Below are positions 47,959-59,088 of a stretch of DNA of 64,000 bases, one piece after another. The first letter of the stretch is position 1, and each line of letters starts with the position of its first letter. This DNA comes from Verpa conica (lineage: Eukaryota > Ascomycota > Pezizomycetes > Pezizales > Morchellaceae), in NCBI GenBank assembly GCA_033030425.1, contig JAUFSD010000018.1:1178001-1242000 (forward strand). Reading direction: 5' to 3'. The translations under genes were made by a program, and so were the position numbers. The notes under the pieces are model-generated. The model was not told where the DNA came from. It worked only from the letters and a program-made list of their open reading frames with translations, and ran no database searches.

Positions 47959-48443
47959 AGTGCGATTTTTCATGTTTATGTTTACTTGCTTATAAGGTCT
48001 TTTAATGACATGGAGTGCGAATTGTAATTAAACACTTTGAGTATAGAAACTAGAGTCAATTGATCATGATTGTAATAGATCTCAGTCGGTGATGTTAATC
48101 TGTTAATCAAGACGAATGGGAATTTGTGCTTGGTGTTGTCTGGGTTTCTTATCGTCACGTGATCTTATCGCATAAACCTCAACTTCAACCTCAACCTCAG
48201 CCCTTGGACAATCTTTACCCAACGAGCATCTTCAATCTTCTTACCCTTTCTAGCCACGTTATAGTAACTGAATAGGTGGAATCATTCCCACAGTCAAGAC
48301 TTTACTTTAACACAAGAGATGGTATACACTATAACGTAACTCCAAATATCTTGCATAAAAACCCAAAATAAAAACCCAGTAACCAAAAACCCAATAACAG
48401 TAACCCAAAAAGCCCAAAAATAACCATAACCCCAAAGCAGACT
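47959..48443. other. Convergent 3' region
   Basis: Separates the plus-strand transporter from the minus-strand 697-aa gene and holds their 3' ends. Nothing else seen. Confidence 0.5.
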
Positions 48444-50676
48444 CTAATGATGCCTCCGCCTCACCTGCTGCCGATTACCCACACCCCACACCAAAAAGCT
48501 CAACAAAACCATACCCACAGACCAAGCACCCACACGCACATCCCGACCCTCAGACTCTAACCCGCCTCCAACACCAAGTTGATACCGCCCGCATACATCA
48601 TCTAGCTCAATAAGCATGACTTCCCGCGAAGCCACTTGTACGCCATCTCCTAATTGTGCACCTTCACTCATCACCTCGAAGTACTCCGGGAGGCTCCGAG
48701 GCAGCATTACGTTCGGACATGTATGATCCTGGTCTATATAAACCACCTGACCGACCACCTGCGTTACGGCCTGTTCACCCTGTGTAGGAGCATTCCTACC
48801 GATGGCTAGGAAGTACCGGAACTTGGCGGTGGTTTTCCAGACTACGTAGAGCGCCGTAAACGGTGGGCTGAGCATCGACAAAACCAGCGCGAGGGAGTCG
48901 TAGAATAGTTTCGGAATTGTGGGTGGGTTCCGGTTGGAACGGTGGCGTAGGTAGAGGGAGGCCATGAAGGATAGTATCAAGTTGGTGAGGTTCTTAATGC
49001 TTGTGTGGCTGGTGATGAGGTCGCCGAGGGGTTTGAGGAGGGCGTATTCGGTGGGGAATGTATGTTCGAGGTCGGTGGGGTGTGGGAGGATGATGAATTG
49101 GGTGTGGGATGTAAGTGGTAGGGCTGTCCAGAGGGTGAGGCCAGTGGGAATTAGGATTAGGAGGAGCCATCGCTTCGGTTTATCGGTAGTTGTAGGGAGT
49201 AGGGTTGTTGTGGTATCGGGTTCTGTGGAGGATGGTGTAGTGGACCCTGATTTGGACTCGGGTTCTGGAGCCTTGTCTTCTTGGTCTTCGTGGTTGGGTA
49301 TAGATGTTGGAGTGTGTTCTTGTATTGAGATGGAACTCGGACTGTATTCAAACACTTTGGTAATTGGGAAGCAGATGAGTGCAAGAGAGGGTGGAGTTGT
49401 GACTCCAGATATGGATCCGAGTTCTAGATTCTCGTTTTGTTCATCACTGGCTTCGAATTCCGGGATACTCTGGCTATACTCAAACCTCTTAGAAGCACCA
49501 CTAATATCCGGATTTCCTGCCTTCAGTGAGCCGAAAACCCCAATATAATTACTCTCACCACTACTCCTCTGTGCACGTATAGCATCGCTGGTAGCTCCTC
49601 TTGGGCCGCCGAACTCAATAATGTAAGTGGGTGCCGGGATTTTAGTTGGAGTAGTGCGGTAGTCTTTCTCCGCTGTACTTCCCTGGTACTTGAGCCTACT
49701 GACCGGTACCTTCATAGATCTGCTGCGGCCTAGTTCGATAATCTTTCTAGGGTCGATCTCATTTCTGGTGCTCGAAGGAGTAGCCGTGGTGTTTGAAGTG
49801 TCCTTTGTCTTGGCATTTCTTTCTGCCTTCTCGACAGCTTGTAGTATCGAGAGGTGGAAATTGTGGAGCTCGCCTTCTTGACTCGATAGTCCTAGGTGAG
49901 GATCGGCTGCCTCGGGTCTTGTTGGTGAGAGTGCAGCTAGACCGAAGTGGGGTTCGATGTCTTTGTCTATGGGCTTGTATACTAGAGTGTTTGAAAACTC
50001 TGATGGGTAGAATTGACTTGCTGGAGGTGGGGAAATAGGACTGCTGGTGGGTCCTTTGGTAGTGAATGGGGTAGACCCGGGCACAATTGTTGTAGTGGTG
50101 CTCGTGAGGGCAGTGGTGTTGGTTTTTGTACTCCTACATTCAGCAGTAGAATTAGTATTTTGCTTTCTGATGATATAATAGTGTAGGTAGAGGAATTATA
50201 CTTGGTCACGATAGAACCAGTTTGTATTTTGATACCCGTATCCCACCCTTCGTCCACATAATCGACTTCATCTTCCCATTCTTCGTCCTTAGGCTCATTA
50301 ACCTTCTTTCGAAAGGCAGTAGTCAATACAACAGCCTCAGTTACGAGCTTAGAAAATTTCTGGGAAGCGGAGTTCTTCTGTTGAGGTTTTGTAGATTTTG
50401 CAGGCGTCTGTATCCTGTTCCACATAGCCGGGGGTTAGTAACAGAAATATTCTCAGGTGTATATTAAGGTGTTTTATTATCATACTTTCTAGCGAATCCC
50501 GCTGAGGTTTTGGTGCTAGTGCTCTTTATCTCCCCCGAACCTTGTATCCATTCTTCATAGTCCTCCCATTCTTCACTCTCATCGGCGTCGAGGTTCAAAG
50601 GGGTTTTTGGAGTGTAGGTGGTGGGCCTCCCGGGAATGATGAATCTAAACGAGCGGGGCCTTCTAAAGATTCTCAT
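48444..50676 (-). CDS. 697-aa membrane-tail protein, paralogue A
   Basis: Exons 50676-50486, 50414-50202 and 50133-48444. Both introns are phase 2 (GTATGA...GAACAG, 71 nt; GTATAA...TGTAG, 68 nt). Start: ATG at 50676. I recognise no domain. N-terminus: basic RIFRRPRSFRF, then acidic EEWEDYEEW. The first intron falls inside a lysine codon (ARK|IQTP). A long Ser/Thr/Pro-rich disordered part runs to about 440. About 457-476 is a hydrophobic segment (RWLLLILIPTGLTLWTALPL), then helical stretches with LALVLSMLSPPFTALYVVW. The end has CGRYQLGVG, a final membrane helix (about 670-687, GMVLLSFLVWGVG) and the tail NRQQVRRRHH. The same tail and the same intron position recur in the neighbouring 1517-aa gene, so the pair are paralogues. 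A C-terminal basic tail after a last helix suggests membrane anchoring. Function unknown. Confidence 0.75.
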
Positions 50677-51757
50677 CTTGATACATTCATGAAATTAGCG
50701 TAGGTTTCTCTTTGCTCTATGTAGAAGTGGGTTAGATACCTTTTGATTTGTAGTGGCGAGGTATGGATAGGCTAAACAGGTGTGTATTAATGGTCTCGCA
50801 GAGAGTGGAGAAATTGCTTAATTTGGAGAGGTAGATTCGTTAAGTTTTTTGTAGGTCTTGGATTCGGTCGTGTAGGGGTCTAGCTCTGCGAGGAGTGATC
50901 TGTATTAGCTTTACATTCTTCTAACTATGAATTGAGAGAGTAAAATATTGGTAGAAGAGGGGTCTGGTAGGAAGAAGTAGCAAATACGTTTGGTCTGTTT
51001 GGTATGCGGTTGCTATGATGATTCGACGGTGTGTTGCAATAGAGGGTTTGCGGGTAAGTGGCTCCTGAGCCGGAGCTCAAGTAGAACACTAGGATGTCGA
51101 GATAGGTGATCAAGTTGTTATAGAGCAGTGCTTCAGAGGCAAAATGTTGGATAAATGTGATGCAAACGTGTAGGGGATGAAGGAGAGAGAGGGAAGGTGA
51201 TCATGAGATGAGGTGGTCCGCTGCTTTTTTGGGGGGCTCTTCGATATTTTGATGAATCTTTACATTCACAGGAGACTTGGATTCACAAGTCATCCGGTTG
51301 ATGGAATTAATGTAAATAGTGCTTTCTAGAACCCTTTTAATATAATAAGAAATATATTCGTGATTTATTTACCGTCCTATAAGATTGATTATAGTATATA
51401 ATAAAAAATTAAAATCTAGTTCTGATTACAGTACAACTTGAACAAGCTTATAGAACATCCCGGAGCAAAGTTGAGGATAATCCAGGATGGGATATATTGT
51501 GCATCTCCGAAGTGTCTCTTAGAGTAGCACAGCGCTCTCCACACTCATCAACGACAACTGATTATGGATTAATGATATTTGTATAATATCTAGTATCTAC
51601 TAATAATATAAAAAAGCAAAAAAGCAAAAACAAAACACAAAACACAAAATACACAACATAACAGCACTAAAAGCACAAAACAAAAAAACACAAAAAAAAA
51701 TGCAAAAAAAAACGCAAAAAAAAACGCAAAAAAAGACCGCAAAAAGACATAAACCGC
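50677..51757. other. Spacer between the two paralogues
   Basis: Holds the promoter of paralogue A and the 3' region of paralogue B. On the minus strand the last part (51600-51745) is a series of T-runs. No gene seen. Confidence 0.5.
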
Positions 51758-54700
51758 CTACAACCTCCTTCTCACCTGCCTCCTGCCTCCCCTCCCCCAG
51801 ACAAACAAGCCCAAGAATCCAAGTAACAAGGCGCCTCCACCTGCGCCCCTCTTCCCCATATTTTTAACGGGCCCTAAGCCCAACGGGCTAGTCCCTACAC
51901 CCATTTCGTACCGTGCGCAGATGGCTCCCATTTCTGGGACTGAGTTCCAAGAACTCACATCCTTTTCCGCCTTTTTTACCCCTACCGTCTCGCCCCAATC
52001 TCCCACCATGTCCGTAGACTTTTCTAACTCGCTCACCACCTCCATCACCGTATAGACAGCCCGCACCGCCTCTGGCTCGTCTCCTGCTACCATCTCGTCC
52101 GTTGATGATATGCTTTTGTATCGGGGGATAACCCAATTAACCGGCCCGAGGATCTTGCTTTTTTGAAGTGAAAGGTAAAAAAAAGCAGTAACAAGTAACC
52201 ATCCTAACCAAGCAGAGGGTTCCGGGGGTGCGGTGACGCCGTTGAGGTTGATCTCGACAGGAGCTGTCACTTTGACAGACTCCTCTTCCACGATGGTTGG
52301 TTCCACGATGATGGGTTCCACGACGATGGGTTCCACGATAGTAGGTTCCACAGTTGGATTTCCCGGCGCCGCTACCATAGACATTGTAGACCATTTTTTG
52401 GACTTTTGGAGGGCCATATTGATGTCCTTCATGATATTTTCCATCTTCTTTTTATCTTCATCTTTCTTCTTCTTCTCCTTCTCAATTACCAGGGCCGCTT
52501 CCTCTTCCTCTGTAAGAGGATCCTCCACACCTGCGAGCCATGAGAGAATGTAGCTGGCATTCTCTTTCAACTTCTCGGCCAACCTCTTTTCCTTCTCCCC
52601 CGCAAGCTTCTTCTCCTTCTCCTCCGCAAGCTTCTTTTTCTTCTCCTCCGCCAACTTTTTTTCCTTCTCTTCTGCCAACTTCTTTTCCTTCTCCTCGTCA
52701 TCTTCGACGTTCTTCTTGATCTCTTTTTCAATTCCTTTCGCCCCTTCTTCGACTTCTTCCTTCATTTTTTCCGCCTTTGCTTCCCTTTTCTTTTCCCCGA
52801 GCTCCTCTGCTTCACTCTTTTCACTTTCTTTCTCCTTCTCGATTTTTGCCCCCATATCCATTCCTGTCTCCGCCCTCATTTCATTTTCTTCATCCTTCTC
52901 TTCATTCTTGCCGTCCTCGTTGGCCACTTTTTCCTCCACTACTTTTTCTTCCTCGCTGCACTTATCGTGATCTCCATCACCAGCTTTTTCGCTATCGCCC
53001 TTCTCTTCTTGCTCTCCAGTACTCCCAATCTCTAAACAGTCTTCCAACAATATGAGAAAGGCCTCTGTACCCTCCGATACCTCCTCATCCTCCTCCGGAA
53101 TTTCTGTGACTGCCGGCGACCTATAGTTTGATTCCTTAGGGAAGAAATCCTGTGCCCCACTCGGTAGACTGTTCTCAACATTTAGGAGAAATTCCAAACT
53201 CCACTCTTTAAGCATTGGAACTTGGGGGGTGGTTCCATCCTCCGATGTTGTATCTCCAATATCGGCCGGTGTGACAGTATTGGTGGTGGTAAACGGCGAC
53301 TTTTCGTCCATTGAATCGGAAGCAATCGAAAGATCATCGTTTTCAGGGAAAACAAGATCATCAACAACTGAAATACCAACAGTGGTATCCTCCAACTCGA
53401 CAAATTCATCCACAGACTTCTCTTCAACAGACGTCTCTTTGTCCACTGACTTTTCTTGGTCAACAGACTCCTCCTCATCAATAGATTTCTTCTCATCAAC
53501 AAATTCCTCCTCATCAATAGATTTTTCATCATTGTCGGAAACAACGACAATATCACCGGGAGCAGAAACATCAATACTGACGTAACCCAACTCGTCGTAC
53601 TCATCCCCACCAAGAGCAATACCCGGAACCACAACTAGGCTTGCGGAATTCTCATCGACACAAACATCAGGAGAAACAGTAAAGTCAAACGACTCTCTGA
53701 ACTCAGTCTCTCCTTGCAGACAATCATCGCCATCTGCTCCCCTGGTAGATAGCTTATCAAAGAGAAAAGTAATCTCATCCATCTCGACTTCTTCACTGAC
53801 CGGCCCAAGAGTGACAACTAAACTCTCAGGATCTGTGAAATGATCGCTCATAGTCGACCCTATTTCCTCACTGATAACTGCAAGATTTCTATCTTCAGTC
53901 CAATCAATCAATCCCGAAACCTCTACCGGCTTGTTTTCACCCCTAGGGCAAATTTCTTCACTGGCGAGCTCGTTTCCGGAAGACAATAAAACGTCGTTGA
54001 TTGGCACAACCTCGTTCATTAACCCAACCTCGTTCATTGACACATCCTCCCCCGCCGACACAACAGCCAGAATAGCTGAAGCCGAGGAGTCTTCGGCGTG
54101 ATCGTTGACACTCAACTTGGAGATATCATTTTTAATCGTCCCAAAAGTAAAAACAACCGGCACTTCGAAATTACTGACGGAATCACTAACTCCCAATCCG
54201 GAGTTTCCACTATTAATCGGCCCAAAAGCGAAAGCGGCTGGGACCTCGGAATTGCTGATGAAACTGCTCAAGGCCAATCCAGAGTTCTCGTTATTAATCG
54301 CCTCAAAGGTGAAAATAGTTGAAGACGAGGAATCCTGGAGATTGCTGGTAGTCGATTCGGTATTGCTATACTCCATTGGTTCGACAGTGACAATAGTTGA
54401 AACCTCCGCATTGCTGACACCCAATTCAGTATCACAATCCATCTTTAGATTAGAGTTTATTGCGGAAGACAATAAAACGTCGTTCATTGACGCAACCTCG
54501 TTCGTTATCACATCCTCGTTCATTAACACATCCTCGTTGGTTAATAAATCCTCGTTCATTAAGACATCCTCGTTGGTTAACAAATCCTCGTTCATTAAGA
54601 CATCCTCTTTAGCCAATACAGCAGTTAAAATAGCTGAAGTCGAGGAATTTTCGACGGGATTGCTGACGGGATTGCTAGTGCTCAACCCGTTGCTGCCATT

Positions 54701-56446
54701 ATTAACCGTCCCAAAAGTAAATATAACGGGAGTCTCGGAATAGTTTAATCCGGGGGTGTCCTTATTAATCGGTCCAAAAGCGAAAGTTGTTGGAGCGTTG
54801 GAATCTTTGAGGGCAAACGTGAATTCTCCGCATGGTGGGGCATAGTTCGAGGTGATACTGGTAACTGGAAGCTCCGCAGTAATCTCTCCCATGACTTCGT
54901 CATTTTCCTTGCCCATCTTCACCACTTCTTCTGCGTCTTTAGCCTTGCGGGCCTTTTCCGCCTCGCTCTCTTCAATCATCCGCGCCTTTTCCGCCTCGCG
55001 CTCTTCATCAATTATCCGCGCCTTCTCCATCTCACGCTTCTCGTCAAACATCTTCACACAACCCGGAATCTCCCTCAATATCATTTCTCTCATAGTCTTA
55101 AAAGAAATTCCCGCGACATGGGCAGGCCCGATGACATTCTTCCCCAAAAACTGAATGATGCGTTCGTGCCTGATGTTGCCATTCGATTCTTTGTAGGCGG
55201 CGATTAAAGCTGCTCTGATGGCGCTCGTCAACTTATCGCAGGCGATCTTGTAGGGATCTGCTGGAGCCTTCGGTTTGAGAATTCTAAAATTCAATTATTA
55301 GCATATCCTATTTTATACAATAGCTCTAAGAAACTGGGTAGATAATCATACTTCCTCGTAGACAAAACAGTGGACGGTGCATCGACCGCGATATCCATCT
55401 TGTCCTCGTCTTCCCCAGAACTTTCTTCATCCTCATCATCTTCAATGACCTCCTCTTTCTTCCCCTTGGTATTATTGCCGTCACCCCCGTCACCCCCGGC
55501 ATTTTCCTTATCGTCGCCTTCATCCTCGGCATCTCCGTCCTTTTTCTCATCACCGTTTCCTTCCTCTTCCATTTCCTCGTCCTCGTCCTCCTCTTCCTCG
55601 TCCTCCTCTTCCTCATCCTCTTCTTCCTCGTCCTCCTCTTCCTCGTCCTCCTCTTCCTCCTCCTCCTCTTCCTCGTCCTCCTCTTCCTCGTCCTCATCTT
55701 CCTCTTCCTCCTCTTCATCATCCTCCTCGTCCTCTTCATCATCCTCATCTTCATCCTCTTCATCATCGTCCTCATCATCCTCATCGTCCTCCTCGTCCTC
55801 CTCGTCTTCGTCCTCTTCAACCTCTTCGTCCTCCTCCTCTTCCTCCCCATGGTGATCGCCTTTGGCATCCCTATCACCATCTTCGTCTTCAACCTCTTCG
55901 TCTTCCTCCTCTTCCTCCCCATGGTGATTGCCTTTGGCATCCCTATCACCATCTTCGTCTTCATCTTCTTCATCCCCCCACTGAATACTATGGTGATTGC
56001 CTTCGGCATCCCTATCACCATCTTCACCGTTGCTTCCCCCCATATCCATCGCCGAGAACTCCTCGGTGATATCAACTACCGCCTGGGTCTGGGTGTTGTT
56101 AGGGACCACGGTGGATCCCGCCTCCAACATCTCCATGGTGAACTTAAAGTCCTTGTTGAGGGTTACCGGCTCGTCGTTCACCGGTTTCATCTCGTATATT
56201 GTGAGGGAACTTCCCTCGGCCTGGCTAACCTCAATTGGAGGCGCCTCTGGTGCTTTCGGGAGGTTCTTTCTGGGGCTCCTGACTGCTTTGATATTTCTAT
56301 TCAATAAAACATTAGTTTAAGTAGTCATATATTGGTAAAGATCTGTAGATATAAGATACATACCTATCACAGGGCCTAACGGGGGGGAAAGAAGAGGAGG
56401 AGGAGAAAGGGGGAAGAGTCGAAAAATCGATTTTTTCGGTAGACAT
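51758..56446 (-). CDS. 1517-aa acidic membrane-tail protein, paralogue B
   Basis: Exons 56446-56364, 56296-55352 and 55283-51758; introns GTATGT...AATAG (67 nt) and GTATGA...TTTTAG (68 nt), both phase 2. Start: ATG at 56446 (MSTEKIDFSTLPPF). About 105-165 holds imperfect repeats of GDRDAKGNHHGEEEEEDEE; about 170-270 is nearly pure Glu/Asp. After the second intron (TRK|ILKPKAP) a folded part (344-420, LTSAIRAALIAAYKE...) precedes a Lys/Glu/Ala helix. Then come short repeats: LMNEDLLTNEDV, KSVDEE-type, EKKLAEE (about 1245-1290) and IVEPTIVEPIVVEP. About 1368-1383 is a hydrophobic helix; CARYEMGVG, a last helix (ALLLGFLGLFVWG) and GGRRQVRRRL end the protein. The end matches that of paralogue A. 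No known domain; probably a membrane-anchored, mostly disordered scaffold-like protein. Strand bias is extreme (CT-rich plus strand). Confidence 0.78.
55560..55860. repeat. Acidic-codon (GAG/GAA/GAT)n tract
   Basis: The plus strand reads as TCC/CTC/TTC triplets for about 300 bases. It codes for the Glu/Asp run of the minus-strand gene, so it is a coding microsatellite prone to length change. Confidence 0.9.
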
Positions 56447-58092
56447 TTCGGCGGTAGGTGAGAATTGAAGAGGTAGGTAACAAAGTAAAATTCTGAAAGG
56501 TAATATCGTTGAAAAGAAAAAAACTTATCAATGCGATGTTATTCAAAAACAGAAATTCTTTTGTTACTGAAGGTAAAGAACTGATGATGTCTGTAGGTGG
56601 GGGGGAAGGTATACGGTGAGGTTTTTGCAGCGCGAATTTTACTGGTCATTCTCTGGAGGGGGGCTCTGATTGATGATATCTCACAATGAAGCCATGAAGT
56701 GAAGTCCCACAATCCATTAAAGAAAAACCCCACTACAATTTTACGAAATATCATTCTAGCTGGACCTCTTGCGTATGTTTCGCTAATTTCCTCCTCCTTC
56801 CTACGCCCTTATTCCCTTCGGCTTATACATGTAGTTGTCCAGCCTCTATATCAAGACTTTGGTAAATTTACGTTAAATTCAAATGTTTGCGAGACAAGAT
56901 TAAAGAAAGGAGAAAATGCATTATTTTATCATTGACATTGTAGACTAAGCTGCTAACTAGACTAAAGCTCTTGGCAATATTTAGAAGTACATATAAATTA
57001 CTTATGCACTTACATCAGCCATACAGACCTAAAACCCTGATGGCGTACCAAGACAACGGAAATGATCGTAATAACGACGAGAACTAAAAAATAAAGACCT
57101 AAGTTATATTTACCTATGAAACAAGGAGCCTGCTCTGCTGTCTAGGGGTTTATCATGATATACTTTAGCGTTACTTGATTCGTATTAGTATTCAATGGAC
57201 GCCTGAATTGACCTGCGATTAATATTTCCACTAAGGATACCGAGGGTTAGGGTTTATTCTTGGGCTTCTGATACCCCAGTAAGCGCGCGCAACCAACCAC
57301 CACCTAAGTCCTAAACGTACAGCCCAGGGCCATCAATGCGATAACGGCCAACTCACTCAATGAGAGCGAGTAAAATCAAGCGACGATATCCTTAACACAA
57401 AGACGGTATAGGGCTTCAAGAAAGCAAAAAAAGCAAATCATCATCTCTACATGATTATGTGGTCACCTGTATTGGGTTTTGGTGGCCGTTACTATTGCGG
57501 CACAGACAAGGGGTGGTACGCCACAAGCTAGGTAGAAACGTCTCAGGTCACAAAAAGGTTCAAGCATTCATAACCAATCCTCGTGTGATCTTGCCCTACT
57601 AATATCTCGATATATTAGGCCAATACTATGCGGGGATTAGTGGCTACGGGACCTCATATCCGTGGGGAGCCAATCTTGGACTTGGGCACGTCTACCCTCG
57701 TGCGAGCAAACATGATCGGATATAAATACTCGAAACACTCCAAATACAGCTATACATCCGATGAAATAGGTAAATCTGAAGGTTTAAAGCAGGTGAATTT
57801 CACCTCCCGGGCTCAATCTTGCTCTTCATTCCTAGCTTTGCAAGAATACTATCCTCAGCTTAAGATACTTGAACATTTTTCAACTAAATTCACCGGTACA
57901 TTTACACACTTTCTCTCCTGAAATTGGTGCTGATATGTGTGCTGATAGATTGTTAGCATTGGTTCCGATAAAAATCTTCTCTGATACCCGCCCGAAGCGC
58001 AGCAATTGACCAACCAAAAACAAGAACACCAACGACGCGACCCAACGGCGGATAGCATATTCCCTACTCCTCGCCTACAGGATCTTTACAAG
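56447..58092. other. Intergenic, possible 5' exons of the following gene
   Basis: Mostly non-coding. A 97-codon ATG ORF (57628-57921, +) may be an upstream exon or leader ORF for the gene at 58093, but no convincing splice join was found. Confidence 0.4.
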
Positions 58093-59088
58093 ATGCAGCC
58101 CGGACAATCACCTCTCTCTAGTTGGACTACAGTCGTAAGCCCAGCTGTATACGTGAAAGAGAACTTTAATGCATTGAGCAGCGAGGGACATAACTCCTGC
58201 ACCATGCTTGTGCACCCAAAGCCAATCGACAATAAACCCCGCAAAGCAGTTCCGGGGATAATGTACAACCAAGACAGGAATACTGCGCTCGAAGCCCCGG
58301 AGAGAAAAACCCCAACCACATTATCAACAACCGTGTTACCCGTACAATCGGGGAAATCCATCTACATACAAGATACGACGTGCAGCATCGAAGCCTGGAA
58401 ACTCCTCCAGGGGTTCTACCAACAAAATAAACCACAGAGAGATCAAGTACCTCTCATTCCGGACTTTAGCAACTATAGCATACCCATGACCACGAGTTTA
58501 GCAATTGAACGGGATAGCCCTACATACACTGCTTGGGTTACAACAGACCTACTCATGGTGTTAGTCTTACTCAGCTGGCTACCCTCCCAACAAAGAACCG
58601 TCTACAAGGCTTTATACCGGTGGGCTATTCATATGTGGGACAACGTTGTATCGCGGCTGGAAGAATGGAAGGAATCTCTTAAACCTCGTTCCTCAACAAT
58701 TGATGAAGATGAACCGTTAGAGAAGATGTGTGCGCAAAAGATTTACACTGATACCCCAAGTAGTGATTTAGAAACAGACGATGGGGTGCATGAAAATAGG
58801 CCAAGGTACGTGATCTTCGCTAACAGCCGAGATTCCTTCCTAGACACGTAACTAATTACCTTTGCTAGAACACCACCACCCGCGTCACCTGCAGCCCCGG
58901 AAGTTATCACCGTAGTGTCCAAAAACACTTGCTTGAAAATCACGACACCCGATCCCGAAGATGAGCTCGTCTCTTTATTCTCGGCTTGGCATTTACAAAC
59001 TCCGACCGCTACCGAGAGTCCTTCTTCGGCACTGTCTTCGGCACTAGTTGATCTTGCATCATGTTCTGTACCCATGTCTTTATCGTAA
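58093..59088 (+). CDS. 310-aa single-pass membrane protein, unknown
   Basis: Exons 58093-58805 and 58869-59088 joined across a 63-nt intron (GTACGT donor, ACTAAT branch, GCTAG acceptor). An in-frame stop at 58849 lies inside the intron, and the frame continues unchanged for 72 codons beyond it. Start: ATG at 58093; the open frame extends back to 57985 without another ATG, so an upstream exon is possible. No signal peptide. The N-terminal ~155 residues are polar. About 158-175 is one hydrophobic segment (WVTTDLLMVLVLLSWLPS) followed by an amphipathic RLEEWKESLKPR helix. The C-terminal ~90 residues are acidic and Ser/Thr/Pro-rich. Family not recognised; probably a tail-facing membrane protein. 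Confidence 0.6.

Noticed and set aside
48964..49548. 194-codon plus-strand ORF
   Set aside because: Antisense shadow of the 697-aa gene; no ATG context or domain.
55370..55855. Plus-strand ORF of almost pure serine
   Set aside because: It is the antisense of the Glu/Asp tract in the minus-strand 1517-aa gene.
58848..58868. An apparent 21-nt intron or stop-codon readthrough (TAA CTA) near the end of the first ORF
   Set aside because: A normal 63-nt intron with a strong GTACGT donor at 58806 and the same acceptor removes the stop and keeps the frame, so no exotic mechanism is needed.
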